Of a stretch of 64,000 nt of DNA, positions 21,750-33,109 are shown piece after piece; within the stretch, counting starts at the first letter, position 1; each line of letters opens with the position of its first letter. The notes beneath the pieces are model-generated. The model was given only the letters and a program-made list of their open reading frames with translations, was not told the DNA's origin and searched no databases. Origin of the DNA: Coprinus comatus (taxonomy: Eukaryota > Basidiomycota > Agaricomycetes > Agaricales > Agaricaceae); NCBI GenBank assembly GCA_034638255.1, contig JAWPGT010000030.1, forward strand, positions 242,817-306,816, in the 5' to 3' direction. Position numbers and translations under genes: made by a program.

Positions 21750-23594
21750 ATGGCTCCCAGAGTATCAAAGATTTGTTGTAGTAAGTGTTCTCTTCATCGA
21801 TGGCTGAATACATCATTAATCCTTCTTTCCAGTCGGTGCTGGCTACGTTGGTGGGTCTCATCGATTTACATATGCGCTTGATATGAAGATCTGACGCGTC
21901 ATCCAGGTGGTCCGACGTGTGCTGTTGTTGCCCTCAAATGCCCCCATATTACTGTCACCATTGTCGATTTGAATCAGGCGCGTATTGACGCATGGAACAG
22001 CCCCGACTTCAAACTTCCCATCTATGAACCCGGTCTTGTTGACGTTGTCCGCCAAGCGCGCGGGCGCAACCTCTTCTTCTCAACCGACGTTGACAAAGCA
22101 ATCGAGGAGGCCGACCTTATCTTTGTTAGCGTCAACACTCCCACTAAGAAGAGTGGCGTGGGCGCTGGTTTTGCCGCTGATCTCAAGTGAGTTCTCGATC
22201 CAATATGCACTCTAGACCCGGTCTTTTTTGCGGCAGTGGCGGGATGCATTGAATTGGACCATACACATAGGAGTCAATACTAATTATGACGTTATCATCA
22301 GCTATGTCGAACTTGCAACCCGCCGCATTGCCACTGTTGCGACAAGTAACAAGATCGTCGTCGAAAAGTCGACGGTCCCATGCCGTACTGCTGAATCAAT
22401 GCGAACGATCCTTGAGGCAAACTCAAAGCCCAACTGTCGTTTCGACATACTTTCCAACCCTGAGTTCCTCGCTGAAGGAACAGCCATCAAAGATCTTCTA
22501 AACCCTGATCGTGTTCTTATCGGTTCACTTCAAACACCAGAGGGTATCGAGGCGTGCAAGGGCCTTGCTGAGGTCTACGCCAACTGGGTACCGTAAGTAG
22601 CTGCTACTTTCTTGTGAAAGGATGATTAATCTAAGTTGTGATTACAGTGAACAACGCATTTTGACCGTTGGCCTATGGTCATCTGACTTTCCAAACTTGC
22701 TGCAAATGCTATGCTCGCCCAACGGATTTCCTCTATCAATGCCCTTTCTGCAATTTGTGAGGCCACAGGTGCCAACATCGACGAAGTCTCACACGCGATT
22801 GGTTATGATACTCGCATTGGCCCCAAATTCCTTAAGGCCTCTGTTGGTTTCGGAGGGAGCTGTTTCCAAAAGGATATCCTCAATCTTGTTTACCTCTCTG
22901 AAAGTTTGCACTTGCCTGAAGTTGCTGCTTATTGGAGGCAAGTCGTTGAAATGAACGAATATCAGAAGAGGAGATTCTCCAAGAGGGTCGTGGATACTCT
23001 TTTCAACACCATTACGGAAAGGTATGAACATTAAATACCCTTTCTTAAACGTGATGATGAAATTGTATCTTTTTATAGCGGATCGCTGTTTTGGGCTTCG
23101 CTTTCAAAGCCGACACTGGTGATACCCGTGAATCTGCTGCGATCACTTTGATCCGGGATTTCTTGGCTGAGAAGGCTCTTGTCAACATTTATGACCCTCA
23201 GGTACCACACGATCAGATTTGGGCTGACCTGCAAGAGCATGCCCGCTTGTTCCTCTTGACAACAGTACGTTTCTTAAAGCTTGCGTGATCTAGTAATGAC
23301 TTGATATATATATAGTCAAGAAACAAGTTACTATCTTCCCATCCGCGCTCGAGCATCTTCAAATGCTGATGCAATCGTGATTGCTACTGAATGGCTCGAG
23401 TTCAACGAGATTGACTGGGAAGAAATCTACAAACGCATGAACAAGCCTGCTTTCATCTTTGATGGTCGTTTGCTCGTCGATGCCGCGAAGCTCACTAAGT
23501 TCGGTTTCAGGGTAAGTAAATAATTGATTTTTTATATAGTTTTACTGACAGCAAAAACTAGGTCACCACCATTGGACGTCCTTCAGTCGTCTGA
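21750..23594 (+). CDS. UGD1: UDP-glucose 6-dehydrogenase (four single-base frame breaks)
   Basis: This enzyme oxidises UDP-glucose to UDP-glucuronate with NAD+, supplying UDP-xylose and glucuronate for cell-wall glycans. The ATG at 21750 gives [20 protein letters not shown], a Rossmann GxGxxG start; later come [40 protein letters not shown], the active-site [17 protein letters not shown] (catalytic Cys), [28 protein letters not shown] and [12 protein letters not shown]. The end is GRPSVV, TGA at 23592-23594. The conserved frame is lost four times, each time explained by one missing G: near 22686 (GAG CTT expected), 23017 (GGA AAG), 23237 (GAG GCA) and 23353 (GAG GCA). Between the breaks the sequence is highly conserved, so assembly error or very recent decay are the options. 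Confidence 0.88.
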
Positions 23595-23835
23595 GATTGA
23601 TTGTTCGAGTGGTGTTGTAGATTAATGTGAATGGATGGACTTTAACTTCTCGACATAGACTGTTACCCTTGGAATACCTACCTTCTACCGCGTGAATTTG
23701 TAATGTTTGATTGTGACACGAAATATAAATGATGATTGGTAAAACGTATACAGAAAAGGTATTGAACGGAGCGATGTCGAGGAATTTGACACCCTAATTG
23801 CAATCACATGAGGAAAAATGATTGTTAAAAAAAGA

Positions 23836-23917
23836 TGTCCCAGGGAGGATTCGAACTTCCGGCTTCTCGGAGCAGTGAAACCACAACGAGATGATTTAAC
23901 CACTAATCGACAAGGAC
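23836..23917 (-). tRNA. tRNA-His (GUG) with a 10-nt intron
   Basis: On the minus strand an 82-base cloverleaf is visible: acceptor GTCCTTG/CTGGGAC with A as discriminator, D-arm GATTAGTGGTTAAATC, anticodon stem TCTCG/CGAGA enclosing TTGTGG... (anticodon GTG) plus about 10 extra bases read as an intron after the position 3' of the anticodon, and T-arm GGAAGTTCGAATCCTCC. There is one mismatch in the acceptor and one in the T-stem. The A box (TAGTGGTTAA) and B box (GTTCGAATCC) are recognisable. The eukaryotic A73 fits tRNA-His. The mismatches leave open a tRNA pseudogene. Confidence 0.75.
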
Positions 23918-24002
23918 TTGTAAGAAAAATACACATTTAAAGTTATAGCTAAGCAACATAGATAAACACCAGTTGCGTTGCGCCCACGTTCCCGAAATTA
24001 CA

Positions 24003-25802
24003 ATGACCTCGCTCAACCTACAGTCGCATAAAGCTCAGCTCATTGGCACGGCTGTTGCTGCATCCTTGGCTACCGCGGCACTATTGACGTCGTATAACAG
24101 TTATAACAAGAAGAAACGAAGAAAACAACTAGAAAAAGAACTTCAACGCTCCTTGGTTGATAATGATGCCAGTTCAAAACTTTCCACATTACAAGCATCT
24201 TTTTTAGACAATGCGACAATACCAGAATCTATGCAAACTGGAGCTATTTATGATGAGGGACTCATAAGAGAACAGTTGGCGAGGAATTATGCATTCTTTG
24301 GAGATGAACCTATGTCTAAAATTCGGAACGGCCGGGTGGTGATTATTGGAGCTGGTGGTGTTGGTAGTTGGGCTGCTGTTATGCTTGCACGATCGTATGT
24401 GGTTATCATTTTTTTCTCTCTTTCTTCATCTTCTCTGTATAGTCTTATAATAATAAGAGTTCTGACTTGATGAATGGGAATTGTAGAGGTGTAGGCAAGA
24501 TTAGACTGGTCGATTTTGATTATGTTACACTTTCTTCACTTAATCGACATGCTACAGCTGGAGCTGCTGATGTTGGTACACCTAAAGTCAAGTCTATTGA
24601 GAAAGCTTTGAAGCAGATATGTAAATGGGTTGAAGTAGATACTCGTGTAGAAATTTGGAGGAAAGAGGAAGGAGGTGCTTTGCTTCAAGATGCTGATTGG
24701 GTTATTGGTTCGTAATCCTCCTCTTTCTCTCTCTCTTTCTCTTTCGAAGCTTCGCTAGTATATGAGTTACTTAAAGGGGATTTGTAGATGCTATCGACAA
24801 TATCACAACAAAAGTCGACCTTTTGAAATATTGCCATGATAATGGCATTAAGGTATGATTTTTCGCCTTTTTTGGTCTCCCTCAATATTTCTTTTGACGT
24901 CTACGATTTAGGTATTTTCGTCAATGGGTGCAAGTGCCAAATGTGATCCAACCCGAATCCAAATCAGTGATATATCCGATACAATTTATGATCCTCTCGC
25001 TCGCTCGGTTCGACGTCGACTACGAACATTAGGTGTTAATGGTGGTATACCTGTTGTATATTCTACTGAAGTTCCTGGTGATGTGAAACTTCTTCCTCTT
25101 CCCGAGGAGGAATTCCAAAAAGGACCTGTTAAGGAACTTGGCGTATTCGATGATTTTAGAGTACGAATTCTTCCTGTCCTTGGTATGTTTTTTTTTTGGT
25201 TTTGAATTCCTTCAGGATGTATTTCACAAAAATTAATTTCTTACTTTCTCTCTGTTAAACAGGTCCATTACCCTCAATATTTGGATTGTATATAGCAACA
25301 TATATTCTATGTGAACTTGCGGAAAAACCTATCTTAAATCCATTGTCTGTCAAGAATAGGAAAAAGTTGTATGAGAGGATGTATCGTGACATGCTTCACA
25401 GAGAATCTAAACTTACAGGAGAACAACTCAAGTACGTATTACTTTCCCTAAAAAAAATCATCGCAGACTGTCTCTCTAATTCGACGCTCGTTTAGTAAAT
25501 TACCAATTGACGAAGATGATGTTGGTTTAATCTTTGAAGATCTTTATCGTGGACGAAGTGCAATTCCTCCTTATACCATACCACAACGACCTACAATTGT
25601 TAGATGGGACTTTAGAAAACCTATCACAGTTGACAATTGTGTGGTTTTCGATCTTAAAGATGCGGAAAAACATGTTAAAGCATGCTGGAGTGATGCTGGA
25701 AATCATGTTGATCCTGGAAGTATTTGGGAAGAGGTGGTTCAGGATGTTGTAAAAAAGAGAGCGGAGGAAGTAAGAAGAATTATGGAATGGGTTAATGCGT
25801 AA
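24003..25802 (+). CDS. tRNA threonylcarbamoyladenosine dehydratase (TCD1/TCD2, TcdA/CsdL family)
   Basis: An E1-like (ThiF/UBA fold) enzyme that uses ATP to dehydrate t6A37 of ANN-decoding tRNAs to cyclic ct6A; the yeast proteins sit on the mitochondrial outer membrane. The ATG at 24003 is followed by a hydrophobic segment (LIGTAVAASLATAALLTSY) and a Lys/Arg-rich patch, consistent with membrane anchoring. Then come NYAFFGDEPMSKIRNGRVVI, the nucleotide-binding VVIIGAGGVGSWAAVMLARS, VDFDYVTLSSLNRHATA, DAIDNITTKVDLL, VFSSMGASAKCDPTRIQISD and a C-terminal region ending RRIMEWVNA, TAA at 25800-25802. Exons join in phase without breaks. Yeast has two paralogues and I cannot say which this is. Confidence 0.9.
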
Positions 25803-26460
25803 AAAAAAAAAAAAATCATTCAAGAGTATCCTGACAATCGTGGCTCTTAGTATATATTGCCAATTAAATAAACAACACTTACACACAGTGTTTTCATTAT
25901 CAGAATCGGTTGCATTTGTTAATGATATATGAAGAACTCTTCTAGCACGGGTGAGTAGCAAGCGTCTAGGTTCATCTATTGCCACCCGCCAGTGATCCAC
26001 GATGGTAACCAGACGTAAATCATCAACGATTCTTCAACTATATTCTATTTAGGCACATATGTATGATGTTCAATGTAGCCGGAACGCCTATCGCCCCTGA
26101 CCTGAATTAGCATACCGGAACGATCGCAGTACCGTATTTATAAATGACGTGAGGACTTTCGGGGTCACTTCAGCACGCCAAGAAGTATTACATGCGACAA
26201 AATTGATCCTTTCTCTTAGGCTGAATCTACCATATAACTTTTGATCTTTTCCATTCCAATGGGTACATATGTATATACGGCTACAAAGATAATAATGTGA
26301 TGTGATTGATACTACAACTGAAGCCCCAGGCCCAGATATGCTGAAATGCTTGAAAGTTTGTTTACACGTTGAGAAGCCAGATGTTGATATTAATATACAA
26401 AAAGTAGATTGAGCCGGGTTTCGCGGGAATGAGAATGGGGTGTTGGGGAAGAATGCAACC
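25803..26460. other. Convergent 3' flanks
   Basis: Two genes converge here: the TCD gene ends at 25802 and the minus-strand gene ends at 26461. A run of 15 A lies directly after the TCD stop. I see no gene, RNA or repeat. Confidence 0.5.
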
Positions 26461-28575
26461 TTATGTTAAATGAACTATCATCCTACGATGGGGAACGAGA
26501 ACGCCGACTGTAACTGTGACAATAGCCCCGATCAAAAATCCAGTGACGATGTAGCCAGCGGCCTTCATCATCTTCGGGGGTCGGCGAAAAATCTTCTCTT
26601 CATCTATTTCCAGACTTGAGGGATCGAACTCCAATGGCTCGGCGAAGATACCTGACCGATATTTGGGGGGGATGTATTGAACCTCCGTTGTGTTGATTGA
26701 AGCCAATGAAGCCATGACTAGAGTTGGGGAATCATCATCGAATAACTCGGATTCATCAAGGACATCATTGTTTCCTGCCGGACTGAAAATCTTGCTGTAC
26801 GATCTATTACTTGACTCTGTGTCCTCGTTGCAATCATGATTACTCTCCTCCTCCGGTGGCGAAATAATTGTCCAAGAATCGTCGTCATCGTTGGGTAAAG
26901 GGGGCAGAGGGAAAGCTTTAGGCGGTATCTCCCAAGATGCAGAGTCACTATTAGAAGGAGAGGGTGGTAGTGGCAACGTCTCAGGAATGATATCAGATCC
27001 CAACGAAGAGGTGTGAGAGTACTGTAGCTGCATGAGGAGTGGAGATAGTGCGATTGTTTTATGTCTCCGTGCATTATCCACTGAGTGACGCGCAAGCGAT
27101 GAGATCTCGCGGCCTGAATCAGATTGGGCTGTAGGTGAATTGGACATATTTAGTGTCGTCGGAGATATTATAGGCATTGATCCTGTTCGGTTGTGTGTCG
27201 GTTGGGAGATCGCGCTGGGTTCCACAGTCATGGACATGGAGCATCTCCGTGTCAACGATGAGCTTGACGATAGTATAAAAACAGGAGAGCGAGGGGACTC
27301 TGGTGGTGTTAGAGGTGTCTGCATATTCGGATGGTTTGTCGCAGGTTTGGACGTCACAATTCGCAATGGTGAAGGGTCGAAAGTCTGTTGAGGTGGAGCC
27401 GAAGTAGTCCTGAGCGCAGTCGCGACACGCCTTGGCTTGCTCATCGTAGTGAGCGTATGCTCATACTCTTTCACAATACCGTGTAATTCATCGACAACAA
27501 CTTGAAGCTGTGAGACCTCATGCTTCACCTTCACCTGGGACCCATGTTCATCTCGCAATTCCTGGCCGAGTGTGGTTGCCATAGACTTGATCAGGTCATA
27601 TGTCTCGTTATGCTCGCATATCCACGTCTTTCCAGGCCATTGGCAATGATATAAGCTAATGCTGTAAGGGTATTGACTGCTTCGTTGATGTCATGGTCAA
27701 CCGTTTTGTAAAGCCATGGTCGTAGAAATGCCAAGCCCATTCCCAGAGAACCCGCTGTAGTATCTGCTAAGCGCTCCTCAGCGCTGAAGCTTGAGAACCT
27801 ATTCGCTATATTACGACAGAAGCGTCGATAACTGGCGTTTTTGTCGGTAAAATCCCATCCGATTCCGGTCAACGGAGTTTCTCGATTCAAAGTGTGGTAA
27901 CCCGACTTCAACAAGTAGCAAGGAAGATGCTGCAGAATGTCTAGAAGTGGTATTGAAGCCATAACAGCTGTCCCAGGTATTGAACCATAAACAAGAACCG
28001 ACTGTGAATCTTGCGCAAAGCGATACCATTTTTCAAAGTCTCCCGTTCGACTACATGGGATCAACAGCTCATTAAAACAGGATTGTATCAAAACAAAAGG
28101 AAAATACATACCTCTCAGCCGGTGCCTTATCCAATAATTGTACCGTAGTCCTTGCACGGTCAACAAGCAATTTTCCATCAATGATTGCCACTTGAACATC
28201 CTTCTTCACTCCTTGATGAAACCTACGAAGTGCATCCCAGATGCACCATGCGAAACTGAAAGAAGTGGTAATGAATGGTGATGAAGACCTGGTTGTCCAG
28301 TCCATATGCTTCACAGCATCCGAGAACAGCGGTTCCCAGATGTCGATGAGATGTTGGTGTTCTTTTAACTCCACCGGGGAGCGAGCGTACTGTTCGTTGA
28401 ATCTGGGAGCGAGAAAATATGGATCGGTGTCATCACAGAAGGGTGAACGTTCTCTAGGAGTGTAAATACGAAATAAGAAGCGGTTATCTGCAAGCAGAGA
28501 TGGGAAGTCGATATCAACGCCAAATCCATACTGAGGTAAAGCGCCGGGCTTGGTGGTAGATGATTCTACAGGCAT
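26461..28575 (-). CDS. Unrecognised tail-anchored protein
   Basis: I do not recognise the family. The ATG at 28575 starts MPVESSTTKPGALPQYGFGV; an intron near 28113-28052 joins LLDKAPAES to RTGDFEKWYRFAQDS, and a helical domain follows (FRPW-like LGMGLAFLRPWLYKTVDHD). Near 27640 the first frame runs on to a stop at 27591, while the next frame reads WPGKTWICEHNETYDLIKS and continues through a coiled-coil-like stretch, a long low-complexity Ser/Pro/Asp-rich region and a C-terminal hydrophobic segment (AAGYIVTGFLIGAIVTVTVG) ending at 26461. One missing base would fuse the two parts; no intron explains it. Alternatively these are two genes. The terminal membrane helix with a short basic tail suggests a tail-anchored membrane protein. 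Confidence 0.5.
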
Positions 28576-30252
28576 CGTTATAATCGTTTTCGAATACAGT
28601 CAGTCAGCTTTTGTACAGAGAGAATTATACCTCATGGAATCCGAGCGTAGATGAAACAAGAGTAAACACGTGTCCGCCTCAAGGTCACAATGAGGTCTAG
28701 GAATGGAAGGTAGGAACTCGGGACTGATTATCGGAGATGTTGCAAACAACATTGTTGTTCTATATGATCTGTCTCGAAATGTCTAGAATTTCATTATCTT
28801 CATAGGCATAATTGTTTATATAACAATTATAATGGCGCTCTCCAGTCCTTGAGTCTTATCTAGAAATAAGATAAGTACTCATCATGATACAAGACGTAGT
28901 CTGGCTGTTATATTTTAAATGTGCTATACTCACAGGTATATGGATCGATTAACCGTAGAGCGGTTTTTCTTATGACACGGTCTGCACAAAGTCAACACAC
29001 ATTCACAAAGTCAACCAACGGGTCAAAGACTTGCGCGTGTGAAATTGTCAGATGACTAAGCTAGACCAAAAATGGAAGGTAGTAGTTAAGTCTCCTGGCA
29101 TGTGAAGTCAAACCAAGAAAGCCCTTTGCTCAATCCTTACGTTTACAGTTGGACAAACATCACACAGTATGAGCGCCCGTATGCCGGGTCTGTTATGTTA
29201 TTTAATTCTGGTCAACACATTCGGGCAGGTTGTTGTTTTTCCGAGCATCAAATTATTCAACCCAACTTGAACTTCTGAAATCGAAATCCCACACTCATGT
29301 CACAACACGACAGCTGCTCTGAACGTCCTCTTAAACGATTCATTAAATATGTTACCACAATGTGTATAATTTAACAAGCTCGCCTGTAACCCACTAGATA
29401 TATAATATGCTCATTTACTTGGGAATTGGAGTGGAGTGTTACAGATGTCCACTCAGACATTTTTGACATTTTGACAGTGAGTTATAGTATCTAATGAAAG
29501 GCGGCTACACTGTCAGTGAGTATTACTCATGCGGCGGATATATTGGAGAAATATAGGGGCCTATATCAGCTGCTGCTCTAGGAATTCGTCTATACTTCTT
29601 GATTTCCCACTGATTGCTCTCAACTTGGTTACCTGAGTCGCACTGGTGGGAAAGACAAACGGTTTAGCTGTAGCCTCATGTAGCCGTGGCGTTTGAGCGG
29701 TAAACGAGCTATTGCAACTAACATTGCACATAACTATATTAACAAGTCCGTAATCGTGCAAATTTTTAATAATAGAATCAATTCGCCCGAATGTGTTACC
29801 GACATATAGTTCGCTAAACACTATTACGATAGTAGTGGTGTGCCAAGCCTGATCTTCATTGAAGAATCTAATTACTGTTGCCTGGTTTTCCCCTTCAACT
29901 CAAACGAAGCTCTATCTCCGCTTCATACCCGCTTGAAAAATGCCTTGGCAGTTCTTAAACCACATTAGCAAATTACTGAGTGTTATTCTTATCCCAGAGT
30001 GGTTATCATACTTCCTATCAACGCATGGTGAAGTTGGTGTTAGTAGCGCAAAGCCAAAAAAAACATACCACGATATTTGAATCACAGTAGACTCACGCTG
30101 TTTCCCGGCAAAATCGTCACTTCTTTTTCACTTCCCCGGAATTGCTCAAATATGTCCCCGATATTTGTTTGTGAGATCCTACCATAAAAGACTATCAAAC
30201 TTTAAGACTCTGTCAGATTATCCCCTGGTACCTGCTCATTAGCTCCTTACTT
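28576..30252. other. Long intergenic region between divergent genes
   Basis: This 1.7-kb stretch separates divergently transcribed genes and must contain both promoters. An 86-codon open frame at 29561-29821 lacks an ATG start and any recognisable content. I see no repeat or RNA gene. Confidence 0.5.
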
Positions 30253-30899
30253 ATGTCTCACACTCGAGTATTATCCACTGCTATCAAGAATGGTTATCGT
30301 TTACGACACATCCACTCTACAGTACCAACAGCTGCTACCATACCCATGGTGGAAGCTGAAGAAATTTCTCTCCCTCCCATCGCCGATATTTTTGACGTTC
30401 CAGAGAGACTCGGGGAGGCCTACCACATTTTTCGAGAGAAGCCAGCTCCAGAACGGCTTACTGATTCGAACGAGAACTCATTACCACGACCACCTCCGAA
30501 ATCCCTCCCTCCTCCTATCATCTTTGATGGCCCAGCCCGACCACGCGACCTGCACCTAGCTTTTCAAAGGAGAGTGGAGCAAGCACTGAACTCGGCACCA
30601 GCATCTACAAGACACACACTTCCACATTTCACACCATCATTAAACACCTCGGAGCTCTCGGTGGAAACGTTTGAAGGGCCGGCACGGATTTCTAGGTATT
30701 CTCATAAATCAGAACGACTGGGGGTAAGTCCTACTGCTTCCAAGTGCTTCTAAGTTATAGCATTAAAAACTGACACCTTTCTCAGAAATCGGGGTACCAG
30801 GCCTTACTTGTCGGCCTCATTGGTGTCGTAGGCGCAGGGGCACTGCTTTCTGACGAGAAGCTGCCTAGTCTATCTTCTAGCCCAAATTCAAAACGGTAG
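30253..30899 (+). CDS. Small predicted mitochondrial membrane protein
   Basis: I recognise no family. The ATG at 30253 opens a basic, hydroxylated N-terminus (MSHTRVLSTAIKNGYRLRHI) that looks like a mitochondrial targeting peptide. The body is proline-rich with two similar blocks (IFDVPERLGEAYHIFREKP; IFDGPARPRDLHLAFQRRVE; also FEGPARISRYS), perhaps a weak internal repeat. An intron at about 30724-30785 leads to KSGYQALLVGLIGVVGAGAL, one membrane helix, then a short polar tail ending at TAG 30897-30899. I infer a single-pass mitochondrial inner-membrane protein; the role is unknown. Confidence 0.6.
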
Positions 30900-31229
30900 C
30901 AGGGAAAATGTTGTACCTCACATACCCCACAGCCCCAGTATGCTATATGAAACGTCATGAACAGCCGAATAAAAAGTATGGAACATTCTGGTTCCTTTTG
31001 TACACTAGCAACGCTCGCGGATTAGATAAAAAAACGTCAATGTATTATTAGCAGATTAGAAATAGAGACTTGCTACGACTTCCCAAGAATGGAATTATGG
31101 TGATCTGATGCAGCGACAACAATAGCAACGCTAGGTCATTACAGGATAGAGACCGACGTTGAGAGGCTTTGATTGACCTACTTAATGACTGACTGTCATA
31201 CCATAGGAATACCAAAACGGAAAAACACA
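30900..31229. other. Convergent intergenic region
   Basis: This lies between two convergent genes. I see nothing in it beyond the expected 3' untranslated sequence. Confidence 0.45.
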
Positions 31230-32880
31230 CTAGATTTCCTGAGTTAAGAACCAATGCGATCCAACCTTTCGAGTAGGTTTGCGTTCAAGAGCAAGGTGCA
31301 TATCCTCATCGCACTGGAAAACTCTTAGATCAGCGTATTCTCGTGATAGACGCACCACTTACAGTCCAAACCCGATTGCTATCAACAAGAGTTCTCAGGG
31401 TTGATGAGTGGGCTAAGAGAACAGTGACCTTATCTTGAGGAAGGTATGATCTAGCTCCATGTTGAGTATGATTATCAAGATTGACGATTGTTCGTAGACG
31501 TGGAGCTTGACGTATCGCCCGAGCAAAAAGATCCTATCAAGTGTTCAGCAAAATAATAGAGCAAGTAATGAAACTCCCCACCAATTCCTTCATAGGTAGC
31601 GAGACATCTAGGCGTTCGAGCATCGGGCATTTCTTGCATAAATGTTGTATGGCTTTCAAAGATACCTGGCATTCCAAAAATGCTAACCGCTGCAAGGTTT
31701 GACCATGTGCTTCAACCAGTAGTTCAATGAATTCGAATGACACCGAGACCTCTTTTTGTAAGAACTTCATCTTGAACGTTGTCAAGGGGAAATAAGAAGT
31801 TCGAAGGTATTTGAGTATTGCAGAGGGAATCTCATCAGCTTCAGTAGAGCGAACATCAAAGGCAAGATTGCGTATATGAGAGAGATCAGATGGCGGTAAG
31901 GTAATCAATTTGTCATTTTCCTGTTGAGAGGAATTCCATTGATTCAAAAAAACCATAAAATAGCAGACAGGACGTACATATATTGTCATGGAAATGTTTT
32001 CGATTTGAGGTGTGTGCCGCATAACACGCAAGAAACGGACATGATCGACTTTCGAACAACCGATTACATGTAAACTACGGAGCTCGGGTAAGTGAGTAAG
32101 TGTGGACTCGAGCACTTCCTCGTTGAGATCATTCATCATCTGTTTCAATACGTAAGTTGGCTAGTGCAGAGTTCTACGTGTATTAGCTCACAAAGAGGGT
32201 CAAATGTTTTAGAGATCGATACAAGCTTGCTTCAACCCATTTAGGCAAAGTGTCAGCAACACACCACGAGCCAGATTGAAGTTCGAGGGTTTTGATATTT
32301 GACATCTGGAGAAGAGTTTCGGACTGTATTACACTGAAGTTGGCGTTCATGCATAATTTTTCCAGCCTTGGTTTTTCAAGGATTGAAGGCAAAAAGTACG
32401 CAAAAGATCCTGGAATAGGTATCGTGAAAGCCATCAGATTTCGACATAATGCTAGAGCCTTGTTGCATTCGCGGATGAATAATGGGTTGTTGATGAGGGT
32501 ATTCTTTCTGAAAAGTTGTGGTATGGAATATATTTCTGTAATAAGGTATGAAAATTGATACCAGGTATAGGAAAGGTTATCGCACCAACGTTGCGAACAT
32601 AAATAGACAACTCCGGACGAGCGAGTATTGCTCCAAATGGTGACATTATCTAGCCCCAGGCCTAGTCTGATAGCCAGCATATGTAAAATGAGTAATAACT
32701 GACCTGTGGATAGCACTTCGCTTGCCTCAGACGGAAAATGATGATGGAATAAAGTCGAGGAATTACTGCCCCTAGAAATGATCGACTGACCAACGCGACG
32801 GACGCGAGATTTGGACCGTGGGGCAGATGGGAGAATATTTCCTCAAGAACATCGTGGTTTAAATTGTCTGCAGACACCAT
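31230..32880 (-). CDS. F-box protein with leucine-rich-like tail
   Basis: The N-terminus, from ATG 32880, has an F-box (NHDVLEEIFSHLP, then ASVALVSRSFLGAVIPRLYS), which binds Skp1 in SCF ubiquitin ligases. The rest is a series of irregular leucine-rich segments typical of agaric F-box proteins: RPELSIYVRNVGAITFPIPG, RNLMAFTIPIPGSFAYFLP, LPELRSLHVIGCSKV, LSHIRNLAFDVRS, LQRLAFLECQVSL and CPMLERLDVSLPMKELV. About seven exons are joined by short introns. The end is near GSHWFLTQEI, TAG at 31230-31232. The substrate cannot be predicted. Confidence 0.75.
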
Positions 32881-33109
32881 GCCGCAGTGTGAATGATCCT
32901 ACACTGGATGGAGCACGGAGGAAGCAAAGAGATTACAATATTTATTGCCAATCAACATAAATTAGCGTAGTTGTTTGTTCTACACTGACTTAACAAACAT
33001 ATTATGTCACTAATAGTTATGTTCAAATGTTGAACTTTGTCCATGGTTCACAAGTATGATCAAAAGTTAAACGCCAATCATTAATCATTGTTTAAAAGGC
33101 TGGCAAGCT

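Noticed and set aside
21750..23594. Programmed ribosomal frameshifting as explanation of the UGDH breaks
   Set aside because: Four sites in one gene, no slippery heptamers, and family members elsewhere are read in one frame.
29561..29821. 86-codon minus-strand open frame
   Set aside because: It begins with GTG, not ATG, and has no conserved content or splice context.
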